The translations under genes and the position numbers were made by a program. The notes beneath the pieces are model-generated. The model was not told the DNA's origin. It was given only the letters and a program-made list of their open reading frames with translations, and searched no databases. Positions 4,909 to 5,204 of a stretch of DNA of 5,204 nucleotides are shown in pieces (positions within the stretch are counted from its first letter, which is position 1; each line of letters opens with the position of its first letter). Source of the DNA: an uncultured Lachnospiraceae bacterium (GTDB lineage Bacteria > Bacillota > Clostridia > Lachnospirales > Lachnospiraceae); contig CANQYH010000231.1 of NCBI GenBank assembly GCA_947628025.1, forward strand, positions 1-5,204, given 5' to 3'.

Positions 4909-5204
4909 TTACGCGAACGGATTCTCCGACGGATACCGCACGCCCTTGGGCTGGTTGTAGCCGATGCTCTCCGCGCCTAAGTATTTGAAGACCTCGAACA
5001 GAGCCTTGCCGTAATGTCCGAACGCCACCGCGCCGTGATGCGGGAAACCGCCCTCGATCAGAACATGGCGGTAGAATCTTCCCATCTCCGGAATCGCGAA
5101 CACGCCGACGCCGCCGAAGGAGCGGGTCGCAACCGGCAGGATCTCGCCGTGAGCTACATAAGCGCGCAGATGGTTGTCGGCGGTGGACTGCAGGCGGTAG
5201 AACG
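4909..5204 (-). CDS. FucI-like sugar isomerase, C-terminal part (cut by window edge)
   Basis: The last 97 residues are present; the reading frame is open to the right edge, so the N-terminal part (most of a protein normally near 480 residues) lies outside. The visible sequence includes FYRLQSTADNHLRAYVAHGE, TRSFGGVGVFAIPEMGRFYR, GGFPHHGAVAFGHYGKALFE and the end YNQPKGVRYPSENPFA. From memory of the family this fits the C-terminal domain of L-fucose/L-arabinose isomerase-like proteins (the FucI-related group), which interconvert aldose and ketose sugars in the cytoplasm using a divalent metal. The exact sugar cannot be read from this fragment. The GTG at 5103 is internal and not the true start, since similarity-like sequence continues upstream of it without a stop. 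The gene ends with TAA at 4911-4909, followed by a terminator, so it is the last gene of its operon. Confidence 0.75.
   Translation of the reverse strand, partial: FYRLQSTADNHLRAYVAHGEILPVATRSFGGVGVFAIPEMGRFYRHVLIEGGFPHHGAVAFGHYGKALFEVFKYLGAESIGYNQPKGVRYPSENPFA

Overview
The window reads as a moderately GC-rich chromosomal segment from an anaerobic Firmicute, most likely a Clostridia/Lachnospiraceae-type gut bacterium. This rests on the gene families present (a short RecU resolvase, which is a Firmicutes family; paired half-size CHR transporters; a fused CitX-CitG protein; a FucI-like sugar isomerase), on purine-rich Shine-Dalgarno sites, and on SigA-like promoters with 17-bp spacers. The taxonomic call is an inference from gene content, because no marker gene is present. 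No RNA gene, CRISPR array, insertion sequence, phage gene or integration site was seen.

Layout, left to right. (1) 1-1018: a LysR-type regulator on +, with its own promoter and a striking set of TCTTTAT half-sites around it. (2) 1026-2166: two overlapping genes on -, each a half-size CHR (chromate-transporter family) membrane protein. They meet the LysR gene tail to tail with only 7 bp between. (3) 2167-2546: a 380-bp divergent regulatory region with a candidate promoter on each strand, a dyad-rich operator-like zone and a leader of about 166 nt. (4) 2547-3893: a CitX-CitG fusion on +, which makes and attaches the phosphoribosyl-dephospho-CoA prosthetic group of citrate lyase. (5) 3894-4034: a short convergent gap with small repeats. 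(6) 4035-4568: a RecU-family Holliday junction resolvase on -, with a good promoter, a leader hairpin and an upstream pair of 11-bp dyads. (7) 4569-4908: a non-coding stretch ending in a clear rho-independent terminator on -. (8) 4909-5204: the C-terminal end of a FucI-like sugar isomerase on -, cut by the window edge.

How the genes work together: there is no single pathway. The window is a patchwork of short transcription units. The two CHR proteins almost certainly act together as one transporter. CitXG must serve a citrate lyase (or related acyl-carrier-protein enzyme) encoded elsewhere, since no citC, citD, citE or citF is present. RecU stands apart from the penicillin-binding-protein gene it adjoins in Bacilli. 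The isomerase belongs to a sugar-use locus that continues to the right. The LysR target is not evident: the CHR pair is convergent with it, and anything divergent lies beyond the left edge.

I found no convincing new multi-gene system. The most interesting signals are regulatory: the repeated heptamers at the LysR promoter, the two ATTTGCTT elements bracketing the citXG promoter, and the paired dyads upstream of recU.
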